Shown: positions 1-8,123, counted from the stretch's first letter. The stretch: 64,000 nucleotides of DNA from Christensenellaceae bacterium (GCA_022846035.1 AP025580.1:1302001-1366000), one strand, 5' to 3'. Numbers and translations: made by a program. Notes: generated from the sequence alone by a model not told the origin.

Positions 1-177
1 CAAATATTCATTGATCAAATTTTTACATTGCCTGCACGTCATAATCGTTCCCGCTTTTATTTTGTATTCGCAAAAAATACGAAATGAAACTCTCCATATC
101 TTATTTTACATTTTGTCATTTAGACGTAACACACATTTAAAATGTTCCGGTTTTTTCTAAATTAATATTACAGTATT

Positions 178-1323
178 TTACCATGGACGGCGGCCGCATA
201 CAAAATGCGCGCGCCAATAAGAAGAGTCGTAGGTACGCTCGACAACCTTGCCGTTGGAGGATGACGCGTCAATCATCATCCCGTCACCGATCACTATGCC
301 TACATGCCCTACCCTCGTGCCTGCATTATTCGTATAAAAAATCAAATCGCCGCGCTGCAGGTTGTCAAAGGAAACCTTTTCCCATGCGCTGTTCTGGGAA
401 AAACCTGCGGCGTTATACCGTCCTGTCGTCGAACCCGCCTCACGCAGACAATAGGTAACCAGTCCGGAGCAGTCGAACGTATTTGGGCCCTGTGCCCCCC
501 ATACATACTTGCAGCCCAGCTTTTCCGCAGCCGCGTTGATAAAGGCGTCGATATTCCCCTTGCGCTGTACCGCTTTTTTCATTTCCTCGGTTGGCTGCGC
601 ATCGGGCGAATAAATAAGGTTCAAGGTCATCTCGCCCGTTTTTCCGTCTACCCCCAGATCATTGCGGGATTGAAATGCTTTTACGGCTTCGATCGTATCG
701 GTTCCATAATAACCGGAAACCGTTCCTAAATATCCAAGCTCCTGCAAGCGGCTCTGCAGGCTTTCCACGTCCTCGCCTTCCGTTCCCTGCAAAAGAGTAT
801 ACGGCTTCGCGTCTTCGGCATAAATCATGCCCAGAGTCAATGGTCCAGCAACGCCGTCCTGCTCCAACCCATGCTGGCGCTGGAAATACTGCACGGCCAG
901 GTTGGTAGCCGGACCATAATAATTCGTCGGTTCGTCGATCTGCAAAAAGCCAAGATCCATCAGCCGCTGCTGCAGCTTTGCCACTTCCTCATTTTCCATA
1001 CCTTCTTTAAGCGTCGGATCAGGTGTGGGCGTGGGAGTCGGCTCCGGCGTAGGTGCCAGGGTTGACTCCGCAGGCATAATACTTTCCGTTGCGACGCTCT
1101 GCTTTTCCTGGTCCTCCGACCCAAGCGCCATAGTGGGCAGGCCGCCGTTTAAAGATAAAACCAAAACCACCGCAACCACTGCAACGGCAGCTGTTCCGGC
1201 GTATGTTATCATTCTCTTTTTTTTGGACATTCTCGTAATGCTTGAACGAAAATCCCGAAAGAAGTTTTGGATACGATATGACCAGTTATAACGATTTCTT
1301 TTTTTGAAATACTTCTTTTTCAT
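178..1323 (-). CDS. Secreted NlpC/P60 peptidoglycan hydrolase with two peptidoglycan-binding domains
   Basis: This 381-residue protein is predicted to cleave cell-wall peptides outside the membrane. A basic N-terminus (1-38) precedes one hydrophobic segment (about 41-60), so it is exported or membrane-anchored. A Pro/Thr/Glu-rich linker (about 85-104) is followed by two PG_binding_1-like repeats (about 108-168 and 178-238, each with the LQ.RL..LG and AV..FQ pattern). The NlpC/P60 domain (about 256-381) has the catalytic Cys285 in FDCSGLV and His340 in VGHVGIV. A promoter lies about 65 bases upstream. The 177 bases between this gene's stop and the window edge are AT-rich, and I see no gene there. 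Substrate specificity (D,L-endopeptidase or other) cannot be told from sequence. Confidence 0.9.
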   Translation of the reverse strand: MKKKYFKKRNRYNWSYRIQNFFRDFRSSITRMSKKKRMITYAGTAAVAVVAVVLVLSLNGGLPTMALGSEDQEKQSVATESIMPAESTLAPTPEPTPTPTPDPTLKEGMENEEVAKLQQRLMDLGFLQIDEPTNYYGPATNLAVQYFQRQHGLEQDGVAGPLTLGMIYAEDAKPYTLLQGTEGEDVESLQSRLQELGYLGTVSGYYGTDTIEAVKAFQSRNDLGVDGKTGEMTLNLIYSPDAQPTEEMKKAVQRKGNIDAFINAAAEKLGCKYVWGAQGPNTFDCSGLVTYCLREAGSTTGRYNAAGFSQNSAWEKVSFDNLQRGDLIFYTNNAGTRVGHVGIVIGDGMMIDASSSNGKVVERTYDSSYWRAHFVCGRRPW

Positions 1324-1386
1324 ATTTACCCCAAATCGGCAGGCATACAGTCATTACAAAAATATAACAAATTTATGTCTTTCTAC

Positions 1387-1415
1387 ATTATACACGAAAA
1401 TTCTTTATTTGTGTA
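1387..1415 (-). promoter_or_regulatory. Predicted sigma-A promoter of the NlpC/P60 gene
   Basis: Reading the minus strand, a TACACA -35 box (1410-1415) and a perfect TATAAT -10 box (1387-1392) are separated by 17 bases. They lie about 65 bases upstream of the NlpC/P60 start codon. Confidence 0.6.
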
Positions 1416-1452
1416 CTCCCAAATATTTGTTGCCCATATGCGCCTCGGCGGC

Positions 1453-1488
1453 AAAAAAACCGCATCTTCGTTCATTCGCAGATACGGT
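1453..1488 (-). terminator. Intrinsic terminator after the CoA-disulfide-reductase-like gene
   Basis: On the minus strand, CCGTATCT pairs with AGATGCGG (8 bp, one wobble pair) around a 12-base loop. Seven U residues follow. It lies about 60 bases beyond the stop codon of the flavoenzyme gene and so ends the aldolase-flavoenzyme transcript. Confidence 0.7.
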
Positions 1489-1547
1489 CGTTTCCTTGCT
1501 TATTTGGCAAATTCAATCCCTGATCCGGTGCGACCTACAAACCTCGC

Positions 1548-2879
1548 CTATCTGGCGGCATTGCAGGCAATCTGGATCGCATCCCATACCCCTGCATATG
1601 GCGGTGAATATATCAGGTCGGCCATCCCCAGTTGTTTGGTTGTCATCCCCGCATTGATCGCCACCACAAATACGTCCGTCCTCAGCGCCGCTCCGTCCTT
1701 GCCCGCAAGCTGCGCACCCAATATCCGCATACTTGGTTTTTCATAAATCACTTTGATATAAAGCGGCTCCATTCCCGGAAAATACGCGGGATGGTTGCGA
1801 CCCTCGATCGTCACGCTTCCTACCGTATAACCCATATCAATGGCCTCGCGTTCCCCAAGGCCCGTACGACCAAGCTGGACATCGCACACCTTGAGCGCGG
1901 CTGAACTCGTCATGCCAACGAACACTTCATGGCCGCCGCAAATATTGTTTCCTGCAATCCGGCCGCATTTATTTGCAGCCGTTCCCAACGGTAAATATAC
2001 ATTCTTTTGTTTCACAAGATCGTACACCATTGCGCAATCGCCGGCAGCAAAAACATCCGGACTGGATGTCCGCATTTCGCGGTCCACGATCACAGCGCCG
2101 TTCCTTGCAAGCGATACGTCCGTTCCCTCAAGGAACTGCGTGTTCGGGCGCACACCGGCTGAAACCACCACCAGGTCGGCAACATAACGGCCTTTGTCTG
2201 TCAGGACTTCGTTGACGCTTTCCGTTCCTCTGAATTCAATCACTTTCTCGCCGGTATGAACCTCGATTCCCTTATCCTGCAGCTCCTTTACCGCGACAGC
2301 CGTAATCTCGTCGTCAAAGGGAGCAAGAATTTTATCCGCCGCTTCAATGCATACGACATTTTTTTTCAGGGCGTGCATCGCCTCCACGACCTCAATACCG
2401 ATGTATCCGCCGCCCACCACGACAACGTTCCGGATACCGTAGCCTGCGACGGCTTCCTTAAGCAGCAGGCCGTCCTCCATCGTCTTCAACACATAAACGC
2501 CTTTTTTATCTATCCCGAGAATCGGCGGCTTGATCGCTGCCGCTCCGGTTCCGATCATCAGCTTATCGTAAGTGTCCTTAAAGGTTTCGCCGCTCTGCAA
2601 ATTTTTGACGGTTACAACCTTGTCGCGCGTATCCACGGCAATGATTTCATGATGCAAAAACGTATTGATGTCCATCTTTTCAAACGTCGCGCGCGTGCGC
2701 GCGATCAGTTTGTCAGGGTCTTCATTATATCCTGCCACATAATAGGAAAGGCCGCATGCTCCATACGAAAGATAACCGCCTTTTTCGTAGACATTGATCC
2801 GCGCGTCTTTCTGTATCCTTATAATCTTAGAAGCGGCGGACATTCCCGCCGCCACCCCGCCTGCTACAATTACTTTCAC
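1548..2879 (-). CDS. CoA-disulfide reductase / NADH oxidase-like flavoprotein
   Basis: This 443-residue pyridine nucleotide-disulfide oxidoreductase belongs to the CoADR/Nox/NADH-peroxidase group. It has an N-terminal FAD-binding GGVAAGMSAA motif, a single redox cysteine (Cys42 in LSYGACGLSYYVAG), and a second dinucleotide fold (VVVVGGGYIGIE, about 153-164) for NAD(P)H. A FAD-contacting FAAGDCA motif and a C-terminal dimerisation domain ending in YSPPYAGVWDAI complete it. One Cys at this position fits CoA-disulfide reductase or NADH oxidase and rules out a dithiol reductase. The start is GTG, preceded by AAAGGGG. It lies 33 bases downstream of the aldolase gene in the same transcript, so it may recycle NAD or CoA thiol for the aldehyde branch; that link is inference. 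Confidence 0.85.
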   Translation of the reverse strand: MKVIVAGGVAAGMSAASKIIRIQKDARINVYEKGGYLSYGACGLSYYVAGYNEDPDKLIARTRATFEKMDINTFLHHEIIAVDTRDKVVTVKNLQSGETFKDTYDKLMIGTGAAAIKPPILGIDKKGVYVLKTMEDGLLLKEAVAGYGIRNVVVVGGGYIGIEVVEAMHALKKNVVCIEAADKILAPFDDEITAVAVKELQDKGIEVHTGEKVIEFRGTESVNEVLTDKGRYVADLVVVSAGVRPNTQFLEGTDVSLARNGAVIVDREMRTSSPDVFAAGDCAMVYDLVKQKNVYLPLGTAANKCGRIAGNNICGGHEVFVGMTSSAALKVCDVQLGRTGLGEREAIDMGYTVGSVTIEGRNHPAYFPGMEPLYIKVIYEKPSMRILGAQLAGKDGAALRTDVFVVAINAGMTTKQLGMADLIYSPPYAGVWDAIQIACNAAR

Positions 2880-2912
2880 TTCGCGCCCCTTTCAGATTAC
2901 AAAACGGCTTTT

Positions 2913-3788
2913 TTACCGCAGTTTTTCCAAAATTTCCTTGGTAATCTGTTCAACCAAATAATCGATTTCAGAGCTTGTCGGCTGGGATTCCGTCTGTGAC
3001 AGCGCGTTTCCGCCATATACCGTTTTGCTCGTGTTTCCGCCGCGTTGGCAGCCGCCCAACGGACCGGATGCGGGAATGACATCTCTGTCGTTTGTCGTCT
3101 GGTCCGCGCACGCCGGAACGCCGCCGCCACGGATCCCCAGCTTGGCCCGTGTTTCCAGGAGCGGTGCAATCTGCTCACAGCTCAATGGGTTTGCCTTACC
3201 GATAATATTTCCCGTATACATCATGATAGTCGCGTAATATTCCACAGATTCCAGCCTGTAGAAAGCCTGCATGAGACTCGTTCCCCATGTAAGCGCGCCG
3301 TGGTTTGCCAACAGGACCGCGTTATAGTCGCGGCAGAAAGGCGCAATGGAATCAGGAACCTCCTGCGTGCCCGGCGTTGCGTATTTCGCAACCGGAACGC
3401 TTCCAAGCCCCATAATCGCCTCCGTTAAAATTGGCTGGTCAAGACTGATGCCCGCGATCGCAAAAGACGTCGCTACCGGCGGATGCGCATGCGTGACAGC
3501 CATGATCTCCGGATTTTCTTTATAAGCCCGAATATGCATCTTTACTTCGGACGAGGGTTTATATTTGCTGTCATCGGACAGTACTTTCCCATCAAGCGTC
3601 ATCTTCACGATCATGTCCTGATCCATAAAGCCTTTTGATACGCCCGTCGGAGTAGTCAGAATAACGTCCGGAGCGATTTTGCAACTGATATTACCATCGT
3701 TCGCCGCCACAAAGCCTTTCTGATACATCCTTTTTCCGATTTCAAGAATCTGTTCCTTTGCTTCAAAAATGGTAGGAAATTTCGTCAT
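2913..3788 (-). CDS. Class II (FucA-type) sugar-phosphate aldolase with microcompartment-targeting-like tail
   Basis: The catalytic domain (about 1-218) belongs to the L-fuculose-1-phosphate aldolase / MtnB-like zinc family. Zinc and catalytic residues are visible as Glu81, His100 and His102 (in THAHPP) and His163 (in ANHGAL). The family cleaves a ketose 1-phosphate into dihydroxyacetone phosphate and a short aldehyde. The protein is 291 residues, against about 215 for plain FucA. The extra part is a Gly/Thr/Ser-rich linker (about 221-271) and a C-terminal amphipathic helix (about 273-291, EIDYLVEQITKEILEKL). That layout matches encapsulation peptides of bacterial microcompartment cargo enzymes. 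The start has GAGG eight bases upstream. The gene is divergent from a DeoR repressor and is followed by the CoADR-like gene. The substrate is not determined. Confidence 0.85.
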   Translation of the reverse strand: MTKFPTIFEAKEQILEIGKRMYQKGFVAANDGNISCKIAPDVILTTPTGVSKGFMDQDMIVKMTLDGKVLSDDSKYKPSSEVKMHIRAYKENPEIMAVTHAHPPVATSFAIAGISLDQPILTEAIMGLGSVPVAKYATPGTQEVPDSIAPFCRDYNAVLLANHGALTWGTSLMQAFYRLESVEYYATIMMYTGNIIGKANPLSCEQIAPLLETRAKLGIRGGGVPACADQTTNDRDVIPASGPLGGCQRGGNTSKTVYGGNALSQTESQPTSSEIDYLVEQITKEILEKLR

Positions 3789-3830
3789 ACCCGTTACCTC
3801 ATTTGCAGAATTTATTAGAATTTCTGTGAC

Positions 3831-3845
3831 CGTTTATGTTGTTTT
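3831..3845 (+). repeat. 15-base intergenic repeat, copy 1 (second copy at 6314-6328)
   Basis: The 15-mer CGTTTATGTTGTTTT lies in the 5' leader of the aldolase gene. It recurs exactly in the intergenic region upstream of mtnA. It could be a regulator site shared by the two genes, but a chance match of this length in a 64-kb window is not excluded. Confidence 0.35.
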
Positions 3846-3892
3846 TCCGCCTAAATGCAGATTGTGCGAAAGTTCTTTATTTAATACTCTAT

Positions 3893-3921
3893 ATAGTACA
3901 TTTATTTATTCTGACTGTCAA
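3893..3921 (-). promoter_or_regulatory. Predicted promoter of the aldolase / CoADR-like operon
   Basis: On the minus strand a perfect TTGACA (3916-3921) is followed after 17 bases by TACTAT (3893-3898). The predicted leader to the aldolase start is about 100 bases. Confidence 0.6.
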
Positions 3922-3986
3922 TAAAGAGCACCGCGTTTTCCCGTGTTTATATAATATTTATTTCTGTTTATTTGGTTTTTAACGGT

Positions 3987-4001
3987 TTTTCGTCGCGAAA
4001 A
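3987..4001. promoter_or_regulatory. Palindrome between the divergent promoters, candidate operator
   Basis: TTTTCG and CGAAAA form a perfect 6-bp inverted repeat around 3 bases. It lies between the aldolase promoter and the deoR promoter, where a DeoR-type repressor would be expected to bind. Nearby runs of TTTTCCCGTG/TTTTCCCGTT (about 3936 and 4008) resemble TTTTGCCCGTT in front of the second deoR gene. The assignment is inference. Confidence 0.35.
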
Positions 4002-4023
4002 CAAAATTTTTTCCCGTTTTTTC

Positions 4024-4051
4024 TTTACAATTGCAACAAATTTCGTATAAT
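4024..4051 (+). promoter_or_regulatory. Predicted sigma-A promoter of the first deoR-type gene
   Basis: TTTACA (4024-4029) and a perfect TATAAT (4046-4051) are separated by 16 bases. They lie about 70 bases upstream of the regulator start. Confidence 0.7.
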
Positions 4052-4122
4052 GAGAATGTAGGATCGGTAATATTCCATTCAGGTGTATCAACATAAATGA
4101 CAAATCGTACAGGAGAATGCCC

Positions 4123-4887
4123 ATGCTTGCATTAACCAGGAAAAATCAGATTCGGGAATTGATTCTTGAAAAAAAGAACGTTACCGTATCAGAACTTGCC
4201 AAATTGTTTTCCGTCACCGAAGAAACGATACGCCGCGATTTGAAATCCCTTGAAGAAGCCGGCGTTCTCATCCGCACCTATGGCGGCGCGTTCATTCAGG
4301 ATGGCGTTGTAAACGACATCAAGATGGCCCTTCGCGAAAATATTTTGGTTCCCAACAAACAAAAAATCGCAAAGAAATGCGCCGAATTTATTCATAACGG
4401 CGATACCATTACCCTAGATGCTTCCACCACGGCTTTCCATATCTGTAATGAGATCAGGCATATGCGGCTTACCGTACTGACGGATTCGCTAAAAATCATC
4501 AACTACCTGGCTGAGTATGATAACATCAATCTGATTGCAACCGGCGGTACGCTGCAACACAACTACCATAGCTTTATCGGTAAGATGGCCCGGCAGACCA
4601 TCCGTGAATATTATGTCGATAAAGTCTTTGTTTCATGCCGCTCGCTTGATATGACGCATGGTATCACCGAGGCCAGCGAAGATATTGCTGCTGTTCGTAA
4701 ACTCTTGATTGAGCGCGCCAACAAAGTTTTTTTGATCGCTGATCATTCAAAATTCAATAAGGTGTCTTTCGTGAGTATCTGCGGTTTTGATAAAATTGAT
4801 TCTATCGTGGTGGATGAACCGCTCTCTTCCGACTGGCATGAGTTTTTAGAGGAGCACGGGATCGACCTTTATGAATGTGAAGCATAA
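4123..4887 (+). CDS. DeoR-family transcriptional repressor (first copy)
   Basis: This is a sugar-metabolism repressor of about 254 residues. The N-terminal winged helix (about 1-55) holds the family signature ending in EETIRRDLKSLE. The C-terminal DeoRC/sugar-phosphate sensor domain shows DASTTAFHI, TGGTLQ and the ADHSKF motif. DeoR-family proteins are usually released from DNA by a phosphorylated sugar. I place the start at the second ATG because AGGAG (4111-4115) lies seven bases before it and only one base before the ATG at 4117. The gene is divergent from the aldolase operon and convergent with mtnA, so those are its likely targets. It is the only long plus-strand protein gene I accept in the window. 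Confidence 0.9.
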   Translation: MLALTRKNQIRELILEKKNVTVSELAKLFSVTEETIRRDLKSLEEAGVLIRTYGGAFIQDGVVNDIKMALRENILVPNKQKIAKKCAEFIHNGDTITLDASTTAFHICNEIRHMRLTVLTDSLKIINYLAEYDNINLIATGGTLQHNYHSFIGKMARQTIREYYVDKVFVSCRSLDMTHGITEASEDIAAVRKLLIERANKVFLIADHSKFNKVSFVSICGFDKIDSIVVDEPLSSDWHEFLEEHGIDLYECEA

Positions 4888-4906
4888 AAATTATCGCTCA
4901 CATCCC

Positions 4907-4935
4907 CACCCGCGCGATTATGCGGGTGTTTTTTG
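4907..4935 (+). terminator. Intrinsic terminator of the first deoR-type gene
   Basis: CACCCGC (4907-4913) pairs perfectly with GCGGGTG (4922-4928), followed by six T residues, 20 bases after the stop codon. Confidence 0.85.
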
Positions 4936-4959
4936 TTTACCCATATTTTTCAATGATAA

Positions 4960-4989
4960 AAGGCGGTATCATATCATCCATACCGCCTT
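4960..4989 (-). terminator. Stem-loop after mtnA, probable terminator
   Basis: AAGGCGGTAT and ATACCGCCTT form a perfect 10-bp stem with a 10-base loop just beyond the mtnA stop codon. The following U-tract on the minus strand is weak (TTATCATTG). It may be a weak terminator or an mRNA 3'-end stabiliser. Confidence 0.55.
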
Positions 4990-5007
4990 AACTTTGCCCT
5001 GGAACTT

Positions 5008-6093
5008 TTATTTCTTAGCAGCAGCTTCTTTTTTACTGAATATCTCTTGTAAAGATTCTTCAAACGGCGCGTACGCAATCCCATATTCCGTGACGATTCC
5101 CGTAATATTTTGCGCGTCCGTTACGTCGAACGCGGGATTGAATACTTTGACTCCTTTGGGAGCCATTCGCTTTTCATACCACATTTCCGTTACTTCCTCC
5201 GCCGGACGCAATTCAATGTGAATATCGTCTCCGCTGGTACAATTCATGTCTATTGTGGAGGTCGGCGCGCATACATAGAAAGGAATCTTGTAATACTTCG
5301 CGGCCAGCGCAACATAGGAAGTTCCGATCTTGTTTGCCGTGTCGCCGTTCCTCGCTACGCGGTCACAGCCTACGAATACAGCGTCTATCCAACCTTTTTT
5401 CATGACGGACGGAGCCATATTGTCGCAAATCAACGTTGTGTCTATGCCCGATTCATAAAGCTCGTACGCAGTCAGGCGCGCCCCCTGCAAAAGCGGTCGC
5501 GTCTCGTCACAGAACACATGGAAGTTATAGCCTTTCTCGTGTCCCAGATACATAGGCGCCGTCGCGGTCCCATATTTTGATGTTGCGAGCTGTCCTGCAT
5601 TACAATGTGTAAGCAGGCCCATTTCCGGCTTTAAGAGCGACAGTCCGTATTCGCCGATCATCTTGCATACCCATGTGTCTTCCTCTTTGATCCTTACAGC
5701 TTCCTGATGCAAAATCTCTTTGATTTCCGCGATGGACTTATTTTTGTTTGCTTTCACGACCTCGTCCATACGGTTTAAGGCCCATGAAAGATTGACCGCC
5801 GTCGGACGTGCGGAATCCAGGTACTTCTTTGCTTCGGCGAACTGCTTATAAAAATCATCAAAACTGTCGGCCTCTATTTCCTTTGCCGCCAGATAAATGC
5901 CAATCCCCGCCGCAACGCCAATGGCCGGAGCGCCTCTTACCTGAAGCAGATAAATCGCGTCCCAAATACTCTTCTGGTCTTTCAGATGCAGGATTTCCGT
6001 GTGATACGGGAGCTGCGTCTGATCGATGATGACAAGCGCGCTGTTTTCATCGTCAAGCGCCACGGTATCGTAATCCATAATACTTTGTTTCAT
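5008..6093 (-). CDS. mtnA: S-methyl-5-thioribose-1-phosphate isomerase family protein
   Basis: This aldose-ketose isomerase of the MtnA/eIF2B-alpha family converts 5-methylthioribose 1-phosphate, and in some bacteria 5-deoxyribose 1-phosphate, to the ribulose form. Family landmarks are RGAPAIG (53-59), [11 protein letters not shown] with catalytic Cys164, and [17 protein letters not shown] with catalytic Asp244. The start is the ATG with GAGGT nine bases upstream; an upstream in-frame ATG would overlap the -10 box. No mtnK, mtnN or mtnBCDE gene is seen, so the classical methionine salvage pathway is not encoded here. FucA-type aldolases nearby suggest the shorter DHAP shunt, in which MtnA feeds a class II aldolase; this is inference. 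Ribose-1,5-bisphosphate isomerase is a less likely alternative. Confidence 0.88.
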   Translation of the reverse strand: MKQSIMDYDTVALDDENSALVIIDQTQLPYHTEILHLKDQKSIWDAIYLLQVRGAPAIGVAAGIGIYLAAKEIEADSFDDFYKQFAEAKKYLDSARPTAVNLSWALNRMDEVVKANKNKSIAEIKEILHQEAVRIKEEDTWVCKMIGEYGLSLLKPEMGLLTHCNAGQLATSKYGTATAPMYLGHEKGYNFHVFCDETRPLLQGARLTAYELYESGIDTTLICDNMAPSVMKKGWIDAVFVGCDRVARNGDTANKIGTSYVALAAKYYKIPFYVCAPTSTIDMNCTSGDDIHIELRPAEEVTEMWYEKRMAPKGVKVFNPAFDVTDAQNITGIVTEYGIAYAPFEESLQEIFSKKEAAAKK

Positions 6094-6142
6094 TCTTCGC
6101 TTACCTCGCCTAATAGAGATTTCCACTGATTCATGTAAAAAT

Positions 6143-6171
6143 ATCATATCTCATAGATTAACAAAAATCAA
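6143..6171 (-). promoter_or_regulatory. Predicted promoter of mtnA
   Basis: On the minus strand TTGATT (6166-6171) and TATGAT (6143-6148) are spaced by 17 bases, about 50 bases before the chosen mtnA start. A separate promoter means mtnA is not simply read through from the upstream sensor kinase gene. Confidence 0.6.
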
Positions 6172-6185
6172 ACACCTGTTAATGA

Positions 6186-6205
6186 CAAAAACACCCTTTC
6201 GGGTG
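6186..6205 (-). terminator. Intrinsic terminator after the Bce-like two-component operon
   Basis: On the minus strand CACCC and GGGTG form a short tight hairpin with a GAAA-type loop, followed by five U residues. It lies about 185 bases after the kinase stop. Those 185 bases contain no gene that I recognise, only the repeat copy at 6314-6328. Confidence 0.65.
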
Positions 6206-6313
6206 CAAACGGCAGACAGCACCGTGCTTTGCACTCTGCCAATATACAAGAAATTCTACTCAGTGATAAACCTTACGGTAACGCGGACTTTGCCATATTC
6301 TCGCATTGTTGCG

Positions 6314-6328
6314 CGTTTATGTTGTTTT
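6314..6328 (+). repeat. 15-base intergenic repeat, copy 2
   Basis: This is an exact copy of the 15-mer at 3831-3845. Most of it (TTATGTTGTTT) is repeated immediately afterwards, giving a short tandem. It lies about 145 bases upstream of the mtnA -35 box. Confidence 0.35.
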
Positions 6329-6389
6329 ATGTTGTTTCTTCGTTATTTTGCTTCGGTTGATAAATGTTCAATTGTCAACATATATCGCT

Positions 6390-7403
6390 CTATTGTATCA
6401 ACATCATCGAACTTTTTGGGAAAACAATCGCTACCGCCGTTCCATGTCCCTCCGTGGATTCAATAGAAATGCCATGTCCGAGTTTTTCACACAGTTTTTT
6501 GCACAAATAAAGCCCCAGTCCTGTGGATTGTCCGCTTTTCCGTCCGTTGCTGCCCGTAAATCCTTTGTCAAAGACGCGTCCCAGTTCACTGGACGGAATG
6601 CCCATACCGTTATCGACTATCCGCAAGACAACGCTGTCTTTCCCCGATGCTCCGGTTACCTTGATCACAGCGTTCTGCTTATCGCTGTATTTGATCGCAT
6701 TGACAAACAACTGATTCAAAACAAATTCGATCCATTTTGCATCCGTATATACTTTTATCCCTTCCAGAGATGTCTCAAGACGTATATGTTTTTCGATAAA
6801 AGCCTGTGCATTTCTGCGCGCTACAAAGAACACCACATCCTGCAGGTCTGTCCGGCGGATCATATAATCCTTTTCAACTGTGTTGCTGCGTGAATAAAAC
6901 AATACTTGCTCGACCAGTTCTTCTATATTGCCAAGGTCTTCGCGAATTCCTCGCGATACCCGATCCATGTGGTTTTCTAAAATCAATTTGGTAGAGGCGA
7001 TGGGCGTTTTAATTTCATGCACCCACATCTCGATGTATTCGCGGTATTCTTCCTGCGCGTACCGGTAGTCCGCAATTGTTTCCAACATCGCTTTATTGGC
7101 GGTCTTTAAAATATCGTACAAAATCATACACTCATGAATCTGCGGCCTCTCCATGACCTCTGCAATCAGGTTCTTCTGCTCAAGAGAATCCAATAATTCC
7201 AGCAAATTCTTATAAAACCGATTGCGCTTTATGTAGTCCATAATCAAGGGTACAGCTACCCCGATCATCAGTATAACGGCAAAGAACAGGATCAGCGTCG
7301 CGTCGGCCGCCAAAAGCGCCAAAAGCATAGGAATCCCCACAGCTATCGGCAGGCCGAACAGTAAAAATATAAACTTATCCTTTAAATAGTCGCTGATTTT
7401 CAT
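6390..7403 (-). CDS. Intramembrane-sensing (BceS-like) sensor histidine kinase
   Basis: This 337-residue kinase has two closely spaced membrane segments (about 11-33 and 36-55) and almost no extracellular loop. That is the plan of Bce-type kinases, which usually sense cell-wall-active peptides through a partner ABC transporter. The H box is WVHEIKTPIA (about 127-136), and the ATPase domain shows NAIKYS, DNGMGIP and STGLGLYLCK. It overlaps the response regulator gene by four bases (ATGA), so the pair is co-translated. No BceAB-type ABC transporter gene is next to it in this window, which is unusual. A terminator follows. Confidence 0.9.
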   Translation of the reverse strand: MKISDYLKDKFIFLLFGLPIAVGIPMLLALLAADATLILFFAVILMIGVAVPLIMDYIKRNRFYKNLLELLDSLEQKNLIAEVMERPQIHECMILYDILKTANKAMLETIADYRYAQEEYREYIEMWVHEIKTPIASTKLILENHMDRVSRGIREDLGNIEELVEQVLFYSRSNTVEKDYMIRRTDLQDVVFFVARRNAQAFIEKHIRLETSLEGIKVYTDAKWIEFVLNQLFVNAIKYSDKQNAVIKVTGASGKDSVVLRIVDNGMGIPSSELGRVFDKGFTGSNGRKSGQSTGLGLYLCKKLCEKLGHGISIESTEGHGTAVAIVFPKSSMMLIQ

Positions 7404-8059
7404 CGAAGTAAATACCCTTGTCCACGTTTTGTTTCAATAACGTCGTCCAATCCCTCTTCTTCCATTTTCTTTCTTAACCGATTGATATTTACGCTCAGAG
7501 TATTATCGTCAACGAACATATTGTCATTCCACAGATCTTTCATCAGTTCCTCGCGCGACACAATATTCCCCTTTTGCATGGCAAGCGTGTGCAGAATACG
7601 CACTTCGTTCTTCGTCAGCTCTATTTCCCGTTCTTCGAATTCCAGAACACTGCGGGATAAATTCAAAATGCAGCTTCCGCAATTTACCTTTTCCATGCTT
7701 TTATGCACGCGTTTGAGCAAAGAATGGATCCTTGCCAACAGAATCTGCGTATTGTAAGGCTTGGTGACAAAATCATCCGCGCCCAGATTCATGCTCATAA
7801 GCTCGTCCATTTCCGTGTTGCGGCTGGTCACGACAATAATCGGAATATCCGACGTCTTTCTGAGTTCACGGCAAATAGAATATCCGTCTACGCCTGGAAG
7901 ATTGACATCCAGCAAAAGCAGGTCGCCTTTTTCGGCCAGAATATCATCTACCACGGAACGAAAACGTTCCACGACCGCCGTCTGATAACCATAGCGCTGC
8001 AAAAAATCCTGAAGTTCATTCCTTATTTTATAATTGTCTTCGACTATAATTATTTTCAT
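7400..8059 (-). CDS. OmpR-family response regulator paired with the BceS-like kinase
   Basis: This 219-residue response regulator has a receiver domain (about 1-115; phospho-acceptor Asp in LLLDVNLPG, conserved Lys in VTKPYN) and a C-terminal winged-helix DNA-binding domain (about 125-219; LTKNEVRILHTLA, VDDNTLSVNINRLRKK, GQGYLLR). It resembles BceR/VirR-type regulators that control bacitracin or antimicrobial-peptide resistance. It is transcribed just before, and overlaps, the kinase gene. A terminator of the preceding operon sits right upstream, so it must have its own promoter. Confidence 0.9.
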   Translation of the reverse strand: MKIIIVEDNYKIRNELQDFLQRYGYQTAVVERFRSVVDDILAEKGDLLLLDVNLPGVDGYSICRELRKTSDIPIIVVTSRNTEMDELMSMNLGADDFVTKPYNTQILLARIHSLLKRVHKSMEKVNCGSCILNLSRSVLEFEEREIELTKNEVRILHTLAMQKGNIVSREELMKDLWNDNMFVDDNTLSVNINRLRKKMEEEGLDDVIETKRGQGYLLR

Positions 8060-8074
8060 ATCATTATTATAATC

Positions 8075-8105
8075 AAAAAAAGCGGCTGCAACAACGTACA
8101 GCCGC
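8075..8105 (-). terminator. Intrinsic terminator after the second sensor kinase
   Basis: GCGGCTG (8082-8088) pairs perfectly with CAGCCGC (8099-8105). On the minus strand the hairpin is followed by seven U residues. Confidence 0.85.
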
Positions 8106-8123
8106 CTCTTTATTTCTTAAGAA

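Noticed and set aside
2256-2999. 247-residue plus-strand ORF opposite the CoADR-like gene
   Set aside because: Shadow of a conserved flavoprotein gene, with no domain and no ribosome site.
2913-6093. A complete bacterial microcompartment locus
   Set aside because: Only the aldolase tail suggests one; no shell protein, aldehyde dehydrogenase, phosphotransacylase or diol dehydratase gene is present in the window.
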